The notes beneath the pieces were generated by a model that had not been told where the DNA came from, did no database searches, and saw only the letters and a program-made list of their open reading frames with translations. From the NCBI RefSeq assembly GCF_020539485.1, contig NZ_JACDXU010000001.1:1364001-1428000 (forward strand): DNA of 64,000 bases, read 5' to 3'. This DNA comes from Fulverythrobacter ferritrahens. Its GTDB lineage: Bacteria > Pseudomonadota > Alphaproteobacteria > Sphingomonadales > Sphingomonadaceae. The position numbers and the translations under genes are program-made. Within the stretch, counting starts at the first letter, position 1; every line of letters begins with the position of its first letter. Of this stretch, positions 33,880 through 41,665 are shown piece by piece.

Positions 33880-35247
33880 TCACTTCCCGGACTTCTCCGC
33901 CTTCTTCTTCTTCATCGCGTCATGGAACTGGTCGGCCCAGCCGGGCTTTACCAGCTGCTCGGCGCGGACCATGCGCAATTCGCCCTCGGCCACGTCGCGC
34001 GTCACTGCGCTGCCCGCCGCGACGATGGCGTCGGCGCCGATCTTCACCGGGGCGATCAGGGAGGAGTTCGAACCGATGAAGGCGCGCGGGCCGATCACGG
34101 TCTTGTATTTGAAATAGCCATCGTAATTGCAGGTGATGGTGCCCGCGCCGATATTGGCGCCCGCCCCCACTTCCGCATCGCCCAGATAGGTCAGATGATT
34201 GGCCTTGGCGCCGGGGCCCAGCACGGCGTTTTTCATCTCGACGAAATTGCCGACCTTGGCGCCTTCCTCCACCTTCGCGCCGGGGCGCAGGCGGGCATAG
34301 GGGCCCACTTCGGTGCCACTGGCCAGCGTTGCGCCTTCCAGATGGCTGAAGGCGCGGACGCGGGCCTTGTCCGCCACTTTGACGCCGGGGCCGAAGATCA
34401 CATTGGGCTCCACCAGCACGTCGCGGCCCAGCTGCGTATCCCAGCTGAAGAACACCGTTTCCGGCGCGGTCAGCGTGGCGCCGTCCGCCATGGCCTGCGC
34501 GCGGCGGCGCTTCTGCCAGCGGGCTTCCGCCTCGGCCAGTTCGGCGCGGCTGTTGATGCCTGCCACTTCATCCGCGTCCTGCGCCACCACCACGGCGCAG
34601 GGGCGACCATCTGCCAGAGCGAGATTGACGATGTCGGGGAGGTAATATTCGCGCTGCGCATTGTCGTTCTTCACCCGGTGGAGCAGGCCGAACAATTCCT
34701 CCCCGCGCACCGCCATCAGGCCGGAATTGCACAGGCCCACGGCCCGCTCCGCCTCGCTCGCGTCCTTGAATTCCACCATCTTCCGGATCGCGCCATCCTC
34801 GGCGATCACCCGGCCATATTGCAGCGGATCGGCAGGCTCGAACCCCAGCACCACCACGGCGGGCGCATCCGCTTCATTCAACCGGGCAACCATGGCGCGC
34901 ATGGTTTCGGGCTGCACGAAAGGCACGTCGCCATAAAGGATCAGCACATCGCCGGGAAAACCGCCCAGCGCGGCTTCGGCCTGCTGCACGGCATGGCCGG
35001 TGCCCAGCTGCGGATCCTGCACGGCCAGTTCCGCCCGGCCGCCGAGGGCCTGCTTCAACTGATCGCGCAGATCGCCCACCACCACCACGGTGCGTTCCGG
35101 CGCCAGCTCGGCCAGCGAGGCGAGCAGGTGCTCGATCATCGGCCTCCCGGCAATCGGGTGGAGGACCTTGTGGGTATCGCTCTTCATCCTCGTACCCTTG
35201 CCTGCGGCAAGCACGATAGCGGCGATCGGACGGTTGGCATCACTCAT
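33880..35247 (-). CDS. glmU: Bifunctional UDP-N-acetylglucosamine pyrophosphorylase/glucosamine-1-phosphate N-acetyltransferase
   Basis: A 455-aa bifunctional GlmU for UDP-GlcNAc synthesis. The N-terminal uridyltransferase shows AAIVLAAGKGTRMKS and LILYGDVPF. The C-terminal half is a left-handed beta-helix of hexapeptide repeats with NHLTYLGDAEVGAGANIGAGTITCNYDGYFKYKT. I chose ATG 35247 because it begins MSDANRPIAAIVLAAG; the longer upstream frame has no family similarity. The Lys-rich end is family-typical. It is divergent from gph with only 61 bp between the starts. Confidence 0.97.
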   Translation of the reverse strand: MSDANRPIAAIVLAAGKGTRMKSDTHKVLHPIAGRPMIEHLLASLAELAPERTVVVVGDLRDQLKQALGGRAELAVQDPQLGTGHAVQQAEAALGGFPGDVLILYGDVPFVQPETMRAMVARLNEADAPAVVVLGFEPADPLQYGRVIAEDGAIRKMVEFKDASEAERAVGLCNSGLMAVRGEELFGLLHRVKNDNAQREYYLPDIVNLALADGRPCAVVVAQDADEVAGINSRAELAEAEARWQKRRRAQAMADGATLTAPETVFFSWDTQLGRDVLVEPNVIFGPGVKVADKARVRAFSHLEGATLASGTEVGPYARLRPGAKVEEGAKVGNFVEMKNAVLGPGAKANHLTYLGDAEVGAGANIGAGTITCNYDGYFKYKTVIGPRAFIGSNSSLIAPVKIGADAIVAAGSAVTRDVAEGELRMVRAEQLVKPGWADQFHDAMKKKKAEKSGK

Positions 35248-35308
35248 GGCAAGGGCAATGCCACCATTTGGTTGCGGTTTCCATATGGGCGCGGCACAGG
35301 AGACCGCG

Positions 35309-35974
35309 ATGACCACAGTTCCTTTTTCCGCAATCGGCTTCGATCTCGACGGCACGCTGGTAGATACGCAAGGCGATCTCGGCGTGGCGGTGAATTACGC
35401 GCTCGCCCTGATCGACCGACCGCCCGTCCCTGCCGAAAGTGTCGATTCGCTGATCGGCGGCGGTTCGCGCCTGATGCTGAAGCGCGCGCTGGAACAGACC
35501 GGCGGCCCCCTTCCCGAGGCTGAGTTCGAGGATCTCTATCCCCGGCTGGTCAGCCATTACGCGGCCAATATCGCAGTCCATTCGCGGCCCTATCCCGGCT
35601 GCCTCTCCGCGCTCGACAGGCTCTCCGGCCTCGGCGTGGGCCTTGCCGTGGTGACCAACAAGCCCGAGGCGCTGTCGCTGCTGCTGCTGAAGGAACTGGA
35701 CATGCTGGACCGCTTCCAATGCGTGATCGGCGGCGACACGCTGGCGCGAGCCAAGCCTCATCCCGACACGGTGCTGGAAGCCCGGGCCCGCTGCGGCGGC
35801 GGCCGCTTCGCCATGGTGGGCGATTCGTCCTTCGACGTGCGCGCCGCCAAGGCCGCGGGCGTGCCGGCCGTGGCGCTGAGCTTCGGCTATCACGACATGC
35901 CGGTGCCCGAACTGGGCGCGGATGCGGTGATCGGCCATTTCGACGAATTGCTGGGGGCGCTGGCAGGGCTTTGA
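35309..35974 (+). CDS. gph: Phosphoglycolate phosphatase (HAD family)
   Basis: A 221-aa HAD phosphatase. Motif I is FDLDGTLVDT (D at about 12 and 14), motif II is VTNK, the conserved Lys appears in AKPHPDT and motif IV is VGDSSFDVRAAK. Subfamily and length match phosphoglycolate phosphatase, which clears 2-phosphoglycolate from DNA repair and oxygenase side reactions. Start ATG 35309 is preceded by CAGGAGA 5 bp upstream; a longer frame from 35090 would run into glmU. The next gene downstream is over 700 bp away. Confidence 0.9.
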   Translation: MTTVPFSAIGFDLDGTLVDTQGDLGVAVNYALALIDRPPVPAESVDSLIGGGSRLMLKRALEQTGGPLPEAEFEDLYPRLVSHYAANIAVHSRPYPGCLSALDRLSGLGVGLAVVTNKPEALSLLLLKELDMLDRFQCVIGGDTLARAKPHPDTVLEARARCGGGRFAMVGDSSFDVRAAKAAGVPAVALSFGYHDMPVPELGADAVIGHFDELLGALAGL

Positions 35975-35985
35975 CATCTTTGTCG

Positions 35986-36151
35986 TCCCGGAATTGATCC
36001 GGGAGTGCTGGGCACGAAGTGCCAACTTCAATCTCGTCATTCCGGCTTTCGCGGGAATGACGATAGAAGGGAGTGTTCCCTGAACCTAAAACTCAGCGCC
36101 TTCGCGCCTCTGCGAGCGCCAAAAAGCGGGATCCCGGGTCAAGCCCGGGAT
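35986..36151. repeat. Three REP-like hairpin elements after gph
   Basis: Three related palindromes lie in a row: TCCCGG/CCGGGA at 35986-36004, TCGTCATTCC/GGAATGACGA at 36034-36063 and ATCCCGGG/CCCGGGAT at 36131-36151. They are variants of the same CGTCATYCCGG element seen at 33622 and 36623. The third, read on the minus strand, is followed by CCCGCTTTTT, so it may also act as a terminator for a minus-strand transcript. Confidence 0.65.
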
Positions 36152-36566
36152 GACAAATGAACCGGACACACCGATCCCTCCGCTGGCGAATGCGGGCTGA
36201 CGCCGGGGGGAGAACAACCGAGAACGGACGGGGCCGGGCCGGTGCTGTCAGGCGCCCGCTCTGGCGAGCGGTGCTGTTGCGCGTTGTTTGATATGCGAAT
36301 GGCAGGCGAAGTATCGCGGCAAACTTGTCTGCTCGGCCCTGAGCTGCATGGCGGGGAAGGCATAGGGCTCGCAAGTGAGCCTTCCCTTGAGCGGAGATGT
36401 TCCTCTGGGGCGAAACATCATCCGGCCACGCATCTGTTGCGGGCGCTGGTCCAGCGGGCCGGACAGGGCGTTGACATCCACTCTGTCCATCTGGCCCGGC
36501 TCTGCAGACAGCGCCGACCCGGCGCGGGAGAGGAGCGAAGCGCTACCGCCCCCGCAACCCGTCACT
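36125..36566 (-). ncRNA. Candidate structured RNA or leaderless small gene
   Basis: A strong minus-strand promoter (see 36574-36602) would start a transcript near 36566. The region downstream has many pairings: TTGCGGG with CCCGCAA, GGGCC-AGAT-GGACAG with CTGTCCGGCCC, GATGTT with AACATC and GGGAAGGC with GCCTTCCC, and it ends at a hairpin followed by CTTTTT. I could not match it to RNase P, SRP, tmRNA or 6S RNA signatures. A 105-aa frame starting with GTG 36565, right at the expected transcription start, also fills the region to 36248 and is an alternative. The 36180-36560 segment is otherwise gene-free. Confidence 0.3.
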
Positions 36567-36573
36567 GCTGGGC

Positions 36574-36602
36574 CATATAACCCAAATGGTTCTCAATGTC
36601 AA
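36574..36602 (-). promoter_or_regulatory. Strong sigma70-type promoter on the minus strand
   Basis: TTGACA (36597-36602), a 17-bp spacer and TATATG (36574-36579), read on the minus strand, match the housekeeping consensus very well. No recognised gene starts after it. A promoter this good without a known gene is the main reason to suspect an RNA or leaderless gene at 36125-36566. Confidence 0.55.
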
Positions 36603-36622
36603 GATGGAGTGCCATATGCACT

Positions 36623-36652
36623 CGTCATCCCGGCCATGTGCCGGGGTCCAGC
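36623..36652. repeat. REP-like hairpin element
   Basis: CCCGGC (36629-36634) and GCCGGG (36640-36645) around CATGT, preceded by CGTCAT, form another copy of the alphaproteobacterial intergenic hairpin element. It lies between the minus-strand promoter above and the porin stop. Confidence 0.6.
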
Positions 36653-36687
36653 TTTCTCAGAAGGCATAGCGGGATCCCGCACGACCC

Positions 36688-37905
36688 TCAGAAATCGAAC
36701 TGCGCCCGCACCCCGAAGGCGTCCACGCCATAGGAACGATCGCCCGCCGCAGCGATGGCGGCCTGATCATATTCCATGCGCCCGTAATTGGCGATGAAGC
36801 GCGTACGCGACGTTGGCGTCCAGACGAGCGACACTTCATACCCGTTCTGCTTGCCGCCTCTTATCGGCCCGTCCACCAGATCGAGATAATCGTAGCGCAG
36901 GTTCAGCTGCACCGCGCCGATCCCGCCCTTGCCCAGCGGTTTTGCGGGCTTCACCCGTTCGAACACGCCGCCCTTGTAAGGCCGGGTATCGCCCTTGGTG
37001 ATGAAATAGCCCGCCTCGACATAGCCGCCGAAGAAGGTCGGCTCCACCAGAGCGGCAGTGCGATTCACATGTTGCCAGCGGGTTTCCGCCGCGACATGGA
37101 ACGGGCCCTGCACATAGGCCGCCTCCAGCCCATAGCCCACCTCTCCGGTAGAGCCGGTGATCGACCCGGTATTGATGAATTTCGTATCGGCATTGTGAAT
37201 GAAGGGCCGCACCGAATAGCGCAGGCTGGCCGGATCGTCGAAACTGCGCACATGGGCCGAGGCGCCCAGATGCAGGCGCCCGGCGCCGAGTTTGGGCGCA
37301 TAGACCACCCGGCCGTCAAAGCTGTGGCCGCGATCGTTTCCGCCCAGCACGCTGTCGATATCGTCAATAAAGGCCCCGCCCTGCACCAGCACATCGCCAG
37401 TGCTGTATGTGGCGCTGAGGCCCGTGCGGCGCTCATGGCCGAAAGCGGTGTTGAGGGCCGCCCGTTCCGCAAAACTGGGGAACAGGTCGCTGGTCATTTC
37501 CTCCAGCCCCCAGAACGGCTTCTGGTTGCCCAGGGTGACGCGCAGGTTCTTGGCCGCATCCCAATAGAGATAGACATCGGTCCAGGTGACGGTGCTGCCC
37601 TCGATCGCCCCGGCAAACTCCCCTTCGATGCGGAAGCCCAGATTGCCCGGCATCTTGCCGTCAACGCCGAGATAGGCGCGGCGCACTTCCACATCGGCAT
37701 CCAGTCCGCCCGGCGTCACCGCATCGGCCGCTTCTTTCACTTCCGGCGAGGCATCGACCCAGCCCGCATCGATCTGCAACCGCCCGCGCGGCTGAAGCGA
37801 CCATTCGCTGTCATCCTGAGCCAGAGCGGCGGAAGGATTCGCGACCGCGCCAATCACGCAGAACGCAAGGGCCGAAATGGCGGAATATCGAAGGTTAGAG
37901 CGCAC
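36688..37905 (-). CDS. Phosphate-selective porin (OprO/OprP family)
   Basis: A 405-aa outer-membrane porin with signal peptide about 1-29 (PSAALAQ) and a 16-strand-type barrel ending in VRAQFDF. The segments VEVRRAYLGVDGKMPGNLGFRIEGEFAG and LYWDAAKNLRVTLGNQKPFWGLEEMTSDL are characteristic of the OprO/OprP porin family. The likely start is GTG 37905; no ribosome-binding site is visible, so a leaderless or weak start is possible. Upstream lies a run of 11-bp-spaced TGTCATA-like repeats typical of PhoB control, which fits a phosphate or pyrophosphate channel. It is divergent from the SDR gene at 38131. Confidence 0.9.
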   Translation of the reverse strand: MRSNLRYSAISALAFCVIGAVANPSAALAQDDSEWSLQPRGRLQIDAGWVDASPEVKEAADAVTPGGLDADVEVRRAYLGVDGKMPGNLGFRIEGEFAGAIEGSTVTWTDVYLYWDAAKNLRVTLGNQKPFWGLEEMTSDLFPSFAERAALNTAFGHERRTGLSATYSTGDVLVQGGAFIDDIDSVLGGNDRGHSFDGRVVYAPKLGAGRLHLGASAHVRSFDDPASLRYSVRPFIHNADTKFINTGSITGSTGEVGYGLEAAYVQGPFHVAAETRWQHVNRTAALVEPTFFGGYVEAGYFITKGDTRPYKGGVFERVKPAKPLGKGGIGAVQLNLRYDYLDLVDGPIRGGKQNGYEVSLVWTPTSRTRFIANYGRMEYDQAAIAAAGDRSYGVDAFGVRAQFDF

Positions 37906-37928
37906 GTTTTATGGTATCCGATTCTCTT

Positions 37929-37979
37929 TATGACATTTCGATTGCGCCACTAGGTCAACTTTAAGACTCTTGTATGACA
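37929..37979 (-). promoter_or_regulatory. Tandem Pho-box-like repeats upstream of the porin
   Basis: Read on the minus strand, TGTCATA occurs at 37973-37979 and again at 37929-37935, 44 bp apart. In between, every 11 bp, are AGTCTTA (37962-37968), TGACCTA (37951-37957) and CGCAATC (37940-37946), the first two matching 5 of 7 bases. Pho boxes are 7-bp TGTCATA-like repeats spaced 11 bp apart, so PhoB binding is a strong inference for this porin. The nearest copy is 24 bp from the GTG start. Confidence 0.6.
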
Positions 37980-38130
37980 ATATTCCAATCATACTTCCGC
38001 TACGGCATCGCAGCTATTTAAGCGGGTGGTTGAAACACCCGCTAAGCCGTGCCATCCCGCCTCTGTCTGCGGCGTGGCGCCCGCCCATCCCTTCGGGAGA
38101 GCCCGCCGGCCCTTTTTCGGAGAGCTTGCC

Positions 38131-39042
38131 ATGTCCATTTCCTTCGAAGGTCGCGTTGCCATTGTTACCGGTGCGGGCGGAGGCCTCGGCCGCGCCTATG
38201 CGCTCGAACTCGCGAAACGCGGGGCCAAGGTGGTCGTCAACGATCTGGGCGGCGCGCGCGACGGCACTGGCCATTCGGATGCCGCGCTGAAAGTTGTCGA
38301 GGAAATCGAGGCCGCGGGCGGCGAGGCGATGTCCAACGGCGCCTCCGTCACAGAATATGAGCAGATGGCCGAGATGGTCGCCAAGGCGAAGGAGAAGTGG
38401 GGCGGCGTCCATATCCTCATCAACAATGCCGGCGTCCTGCGCGACAAGAGCTTTTCCAAGATGGAGCCGGCGGATTTCGAATTCGTGGTGAAGGTCCACC
38501 TCTTCGGCTCCGCCTATGCCACCAAGGCCTGCTGGGAACTGATGCGCGAGCAGAATTACGGCCGAGTGATGATGACCGCCAGCTCTTCCGGCCTGTTCGG
38601 CAATTTCGGCCAGGCCAATTATGGCGCGGCCAAGCTGGGCATCGCCGGCCTTGCCAAGACGCTGCATCTGGAAGGCGCGAAGTACAATATCCGCGTCAAC
38701 ACCCTCGCCCCGCTGGCCGCGACGCGCATGACCGAGGACATCATTCCCGAACAGATCTTCCCGATGTTCGCGCCCGAAAACGTGGTTCCCGCCGCGCTTT
38801 TCCTGGTCAGCGAGGATGCGCCCAACAATGTGATCGTGGGCGCCGGTGCGGGCGGCTATCACTCGGCCTGGGTAACGATGAACACGCCGGTGATCCTGCC
38901 TGAAGGCGAACGCAGCGTGGAAGGCTTCGCCGCCCATTGGGACCAGATCTCCAGCCGCGAGGGCGATTTCGTGCCCGTATCCGGCATGGAGCAGACCCAG
39001 CGCGTGCTGGCCGCGATCCAGAAGGCTGCTGCCGGGGGCTGA
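38131..39042 (+). CDS. SDR oxidoreductase related to peroxisomal MFE-2 (3-hydroxyacyl-CoA dehydrogenase type)
   Basis: A 303-aa SDR. Cofactor loop TGAGGGLG lies at about 13-20, catalytic residues in MMTASSSGLFGNFGQANYGAAKLG (Ser, YxxxK). The segment VVVNDLGGARDGTG followed by INNAGVLRDKSFSKM and QNYGRVMMTASSS closely tracks the dehydrogenase domain of multifunctional enzyme 2 (17-beta-HSD4), which oxidises (3R)-hydroxyacyl-CoA. A C-terminal extension of 60 residues has no obvious SCP2 or hydratase domain. Start ATG 38131 fits the family. It faces the porin divergently; the shared intergenic region holds the Pho-like repeats. Confidence 0.9.
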   Translation: MSISFEGRVAIVTGAGGGLGRAYALELAKRGAKVVVNDLGGARDGTGHSDAALKVVEEIEAAGGEAMSNGASVTEYEQMAEMVAKAKEKWGGVHILINNAGVLRDKSFSKMEPADFEFVVKVHLFGSAYATKACWELMREQNYGRVMMTASSSGLFGNFGQANYGAAKLGIAGLAKTLHLEGAKYNIRVNTLAPLAATRMTEDIIPEQIFPMFAPENVVPAALFLVSEDAPNNVIVGAGAGGYHSAWVTMNTPVILPEGERSVEGFAAHWDQISSREGDFVPVSGMEQTQRVLAAIQKAAAGG

Positions 39043-39120
39043 TAGCCGGACCGGGCCAGCTCTTCCCCCCAGAATGGATGCGTCTCTCTCCTGAGGGAAG
39101 TTGCGGAGGTAAATGGAGTG

Positions 39121-39158
39121 CATCATACCCTCCGTGGGGAAACACAGGGGGTATGATG
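39121..39158 (+). promoter_or_regulatory. Stem that buries the start site of the DUF4328 gene
   Basis: CATCATACCC (39121-39130) and GGGTATGATG (39149-39158) are a perfect 10-bp inverted repeat with an 18-nt loop. The 3' arm contains the GGGG-like ribosome-binding site and the ATG codons at 39153 and 39156. If formed in the mRNA, the stem would block initiation. A DNA operator is the alternative reading. Confidence 0.5.
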
Positions 39159-39803
39159 GCAGAGATGTCTTTTGCCGAAGGGCTCGCGCTGCTTGAGCGC
39201 CGCACGAAGATCACCACTATCGCGATCTGGGCAACGCTGGCCACGTTCGTTGCGGCTATGGTGGGCGAATTGCTGGAAGGCTTCGGGATCATCACTCTCG
39301 ATGGCGCCCCGCCGGGGATACCGCTGCTGGCCATCTTCACCTATCTGGCCGCCACACTGGTCTACCTCATTTCCGTGATCCCGGTGGGCATGTGGATATA
39401 TCGCGCCCATGCCAATCTGGAACTGGCCGGGGCATATGATCTGGAATTTTCTCCGGGCTGGTCCGTCGGCTGGTTCTTCGTGCCCTTCATGAACCTGTTC
39501 AAGCCGTTCCAGGCCATGAAGGAGTTGTGGAATGCCAGCTACGGCACCAGCAATGCCTATGGCAGAGAGAGCCCCGCCACGGTTTCGACATGGTGGGCGT
39601 GCTATATCGGCGGCAATATCCTGAGTTCCGTGGGAACACGCGTGAGTGCGGTAAACAGCGAAAGCAGCATAACCGTCGGCGCACTGATCGGGGCGTTCTC
39701 ATCCCTGCTTCTCGCCGCATCCGCATGGCTCCTGCTGACCATCGTCAGGGAGGTGATGGACGGGCAACGCAATCACCTGCAAGTTCACGAAGCATTTGCC
39801 TGA
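39156..39803 (+). CDS. DUF4328 membrane protein (first of two paralogues)
   Basis: A 215-aa membrane protein. Four hydrophobic segments are visible at about 18-38, 52-75, 95-115 and 165-195. The DUF4328 signature FSPGWSVGWFFVPFMNLFKPFQAMKELW is at about 97-124, and a STWWACYIGG stretch follows. Function of the family is unknown. Start is ATG 39156 (ATG 39153 is one codon earlier; ATG 39165 also possible); all are inside or next to the inverted repeat at 39121-39158. A paralogue of similar length follows 28 bp later, in the same direction. Confidence 0.8.
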   Translation: MAEMSFAEGLALLERRTKITTIAIWATLATFVAAMVGELLEGFGIITLDGAPPGIPLLAIFTYLAATLVYLISVIPVGMWIYRAHANLELAGAYDLEFSPGWSVGWFFVPFMNLFKPFQAMKELWNASYGTSNAYGRESPATVSTWWACYIGGNILSSVGTRVSAVNSESSITVGALIGAFSSLLLAASAWLLLTIVREVMDGQRNHLQVHEAFA

Positions 39804-39831
39804 CCCGATTGCGCGAGGGGGATGAACTGGG

Positions 39832-40494
39832 ATGACCATCAATGAAGGGCTCGCGTCCCTCGGCATAAGGGCGAAGCTGGCGCGCTGGCTGGTGGCAGGC
39901 TCTGCCGGGCTGCTGGCGGTGATAACGCTGACGCAGATCCTTTTCCGTCTGCTGCCCGCAAGTGCCGAGCCCCTGTCCCTGATAATCGCTGGCGGGGTCG
40001 GCATTCTCTCGCTGCTCTATGTGCTGATGACGCTCGCCCTCATCATCGTCGTGCCGCTGTGGGTCTATCGCGCGTGGAGCAATCTGCGGCTGATCGGTGT
40101 CTCGGGCCTGACCCTTTCGCCCGTCTGGGCCGCGCTGAGTTTCTTCGTGCCGATCATCAATCTGTTCGTGCCCTTCCAGGCCATGCGCGAACTCCATAAT
40201 CGCAGCACAGGCGAGGAAGAGCATTTCGCGCATGACAGCGTGGGCGACGTTACCTCGTGGTGGGCCTGCACTATCGGCGGCGGCTTCATCAGCGCTTTCA
40301 CTGTGGCGGTTCCGGCGTTCAATCTGGCGACCGGAGGCGTGCTGATGATTACCGCCCCGCCCTTCATCCAGTTCCTGATGTCGCTGTTCGGCACCGTACT
40401 GCTGATTGCGGCGGCATTCTTCCTGTGGCGGATCATCGGCACGATCACCTCCGCCCAACGTTCCTTCGCGGGGATTGCGGAGACCTTTGCCTGA
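39832..40494 (+). CDS. DUF4328 membrane protein (second paralogue)
   Basis: A 220-aa paralogue of the previous protein. It again has four hydrophobic segments and the family core LTLSPVWAALSFFVPIINLFVPFQAMRELHNRS, with TSWWACTIGGG later. The two proteins share the motif order but differ in most loops, so this is an old tandem duplication. Start ATG 39832 is 28 bp after the first copy's stop, with AACTGGG upstream, so co-transcription is likely. Its last codons overlap three tandem 20-bp repeats. Confidence 0.82.
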   Translation: MTINEGLASLGIRAKLARWLVAGSAGLLAVITLTQILFRLLPASAEPLSLIIAGGVGILSLLYVLMTLALIIVVPLWVYRAWSNLRLIGVSGLTLSPVWAALSFFVPIINLFVPFQAMRELHNRSTGEEEHFAHDSVGDVTSWWACTIGGGFISAFTVAVPAFNLATGGVLMITAPPFIQFLMSLFGTVLLIAAAFFLWRIIGTITSAQRSFAGIAETFA

Positions 40495-40550
40495 AGAAGC
40501 GGGCGCTGGTCTGAGAAAGCGGGCGCTGGCCTGAAGAAGTGATTGCTGGC
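40491..40550. repeat. Three tandem 20-bp repeats at a gene end
   Basis: CTGAAGAAGC-GGGCGCTGGT at 40491-40510, a copy with 3 changes at 40511-40530 and a third at 40531-40550 lie head to tail. The first contains the stop codon of the second DUF4328 gene. The copies differ at only a few positions, so the duplication is recent. Confidence 0.8.
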
Positions 40551-40554
40551 CGCG

Positions 40555-40911
40555 TCAGCTATCGACGATCTTCACCAGCCGCCGCTCGATAGGGGCCAGC
40601 ACGCCCGCCAGTTCATGGCCGCGTTTCAGCACCTGGCCCTGTTCGCCATAAAGGGTCCACATGCCCTGCCTGCCGCGTAGCGAGGGACGCTTTTCTATGC
40701 GTGCCTGCGGATATTCGGCGGCGCGGCGATAGGCGGAAAATGCGGCGAAATCCCTGGTGAAATCCATCGCATAATCGCGCCATTCCCCGGCGGCGACCAT
40801 GCGGCCATAGAGATCGAGGATGCGCTGGAGTTCGGCTCGTTCGAACCCGACCTGATTGGGCGCGCGCCCGGGAAATGGAACGACCGAGGGCCCGCCCGGC
40901 GAGGATGCCAT
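40555..40911 (-). CDS. DUF2794 domain protein
   Basis: A 118-aa protein that fits the DUF2794 family of alphaproteobacteria. It shows FERAELQRILDLYGRMVAAGEWRDYAMDF, then FSAYRRAAEYPQARIEKRP and QGMWTLYGEQGQVLKRGHEL, which match the family layout. No function is known. ATG 40911 overlaps the stop of cysE by one base (minus strand), so the two are probably translated in sequence. It is downstream of cysE in the hdaA-cysE-DUF2794 direction. Confidence 0.88.
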   Translation of the reverse strand: MASSPGGPSVVPFPGRAPNQVGFERAELQRILDLYGRMVAAGEWRDYAMDFTRDFAAFSAYRRAAEYPQARIEKRPSLRGRQGMWTLYGEQGQVLKRGHELAGVLAPIERRLVKIVDS

Positions 40912-41636
40912 CAGCTATCCGTGCCGTTCAGCCGCGCTTCCACCGGGCGCGATCCTTTTGCCGGTTCGGCCAGGCTTTCGTCCCGCAGGGAATCCAGCTC
41001 GGCCTTCAGCTCGGCGATCTGCGCTTCGAGCGTTTCCAGCCGCTGGCTGCTGCCATTCGGCTCGCAAGGCTCGTCGCAAGGCGTGCCATAGGGGATGAAT
41101 TCGCGCAGCCAGGTTTCGGCCGGAACCAGCGTCGAACGGGCCTTGAGCCCGATCATGGTCGCCCCTTCGGGCACATCGTCCGTCACCACGGCATTGGCGC
41201 CCACACGGGCACGTTCGCCCACGGTGATGGGCCCGATGATCTGCGCGCCCGATCCGATGATCACATTATCGCACAGGGTCGGGTGGCGCTTGCCCCCCTT
41301 GCCATTGGTCGGATTGGTTCCCCCAAGCGTAACACACTGATAAATAGTGACATTATCGCCAATCTCAGCTGTCTCGCCAATCACGGTAAAGCCATGATCG
41401 ATGAAGAAATTCTTCCCGATCTTCGCGCCCGGATGAATATCGATCGCGGTCAGCCAGCGGGACCAGTGGTTTACCAGCCGCGCCAGGAAAAACATGCGCC
41501 CGCGGAACAGCCAATGCGCGATGCGATGGTAGAACAGCGCCCAGACGCCCGGATAGAGCAGGATTTCCCAGCGCGAACGCGGCGCGGGATCGCGCGCGTG
41601 GATCGAGTCCAGATAGGTCTTCAACCGGTTGAACAT
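40911..41636 (-). CDS. cysE: Serine O-acetyltransferase
   Basis: A 241-aa serine acetyltransferase, first step of cysteine synthesis from serine. The core IDIHPGAKIGKNFFIDHGFTVIGETAEIGDNVTIYQCVTLGGTN belongs to the left-handed beta-helix and includes the catalytic His in DHG. A C-terminal tail of about 70 residues with a coiled-coil-like LEAQIAELKAELDSLRDE stretch extends beyond the family core. I chose ATG 41636; a TTG at 41669 gives a slightly longer form. The overlap with DUF2794 and nearness to hdaA suggest co-transcription. Cysteine feedback inhibition is expected in the family. Confidence 0.92.
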   Translation of the reverse strand: MFNRLKTYLDSIHARDPAPRSRWEILLYPGVWALFYHRIAHWLFRGRMFFLARLVNHWSRWLTAIDIHPGAKIGKNFFIDHGFTVIGETAEIGDNVTIYQCVTLGGTNPTNGKGGKRHPTLCDNVIIGSGAQIIGPITVGERARVGANAVVTDDVPEGATMIGLKARSTLVPAETWLREFIPYGTPCDEPCEPNGSSQRLETLEAQIAELKAELDSLRDESLAEPAKGSRPVEARLNGTDS

Positions 41637-41665
41637 GGCCCCCAGATTCTCCCTCAAAACCCCGC

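Noticed and set aside
36125-36566. RNase P RNA, SRP RNA or two-piece tmRNA
   Set aside because: The conserved segments of these RNAs (GAGGAAAGTCC, the SRP GGAAGG...AGCAG loop, a tag-coding frame, a TTCGA T arm) were not found on either strand. 6S RNA could not be excluded but was not matched.
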